Part shown: positions 6,861-6,974 of the stretch, piece by piece
Layout: each line of letters starts with the position of its first letter
Position numbering within the stretch: the stretch's first letter is position 1
From: Candidatus Omnitrophota bacterium
GTDB taxonomy: Bacteria; Omnitrophota; Koll11; VGKN01
NCBI GenBank assembly: GCA_016867055.1
Contig: VGKN01000081.1
Span: 1-6,974 of the forward strand
Reading direction: 5' to 3'
Length of the DNA stretch: 6,974 nucleotides
The notes under the pieces: generated by a model
What the model saw: the letters and a program-made list of their open reading frames with translations, nothing else
Database searches by the model: none
Told to the model about the DNA's origin: nothing
Position numbers and translations under genes: made by a program

Positions 6861-6974
6861 TCAATTCTCTTCTTATAGCAGCAATCTGTTCAGCTATTAA
6901 ACCAAAGAAAAATACAAAACTTGCTATCATTATAAATAAGGCGGCTGACTGAATTATTTTGCCCGAAACGATAA
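6850..6974 (-). CDS. C-terminal end of a probable family 2 glycosyltransferase with membrane anchor (partial)
   Basis: Only the last 40 residues are present; the 5' part lies beyond the window end. They read as a hydrophobic transmembrane helix (SAALFIMIASFVFFFGLI, tail residues 9-26) preceded by SGKIIQ and followed by AEQIAAIRRELNER and a TAA stop. A final hydrophobic helix running into a GLIAEQIAxIRRE-like charged helix is typical of membrane-bound GT2 enzymes of the polyprenyl-phosphate glycosyltransferase type. These charge undecaprenyl phosphate or extend lipid-linked sugars. The stop lies 11 bp inside the next gene, so this is the upstream member of the same operon. The frame is supported by uninterrupted coding across the whole 120 bases and by the overlap pattern seen elsewhere in the window. 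The GT2 assignment rests on the short tail and is moderate. Confidence 0.6.
   Translation of the reverse strand, partial: IVSGKIIQSAALFIMIASFVFFFGLIAEQIAAIRRELNER

Overview
The window is a dense, single-direction stretch of an AT-rich bacterial genome. All eight genes lie on the minus strand, so transcription runs from position 6974 towards position 1. Together they form the middle of a surface-polysaccharide (O-antigen, capsule or exopolysaccharide) biosynthesis operon. Both ends are cut: the first gene keeps only its C-terminal tail and the last only its N-terminal domain. The AT-rich coding style and the glycosyltransferase and methyltransferase types suggest an environmental, probably Gram-negative, bacterium. 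The sequence holds no rRNA or other marker, so phylum cannot be assigned.

Layout in transcription order: (1) 6974-6850, the C-terminal end of a membrane-anchored protein resembling family 2 glycosyltransferases; (2) 6860-5553, a 435-residue membrane-anchored transglutaminase-like (papain-fold) protein with an intact Cys-His-Asp triad; (3) 5556-4339, a GT4-type glycosyltransferase; (4) 4330-3404, a class I SAM-dependent methyltransferase with an N-terminal four-cysteine zinc-ribbon-like module; (5) 3407-2526, an extended SDR of the dTDP-4-dehydrorhamnose reductase (RmlD) type; (6) 2536-1421, a second, unrelated-looking GT4-type glycosyltransferase; (7) 1449-451, a second four-cysteine methyltransferase; (8) 449-1, the glutaminase domain of a glutamine-hydrolysing asparagine synthetase (AsnB type).

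The genes overlap (11, 4, 4, 11 and 29 bp) or are separated by only 8 and 1 bp. No intergenic stretch can hold a promoter, terminator, riboswitch or RNA gene, and none was seen. The likely shared job is to make a deoxysugar nucleotide (RmlD-like), transfer sugars onto a lipid-linked glycan (the glycosyltransferases), and decorate it by methylation and possibly amidation (methyltransferases, AsnB-like protein). The transglutaminase-like protein is the least explained member. It is predicted to be membrane-anchored with its catalytic domain outside the cytoplasm, and it is translationally coupled to a glycosyltransferase.

I saw no mobile element, CRISPR array, long repeat or clearly new system. 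The most interesting leads are the transglutaminase-like protein and the altered active-site loop of the RmlD-like protein.
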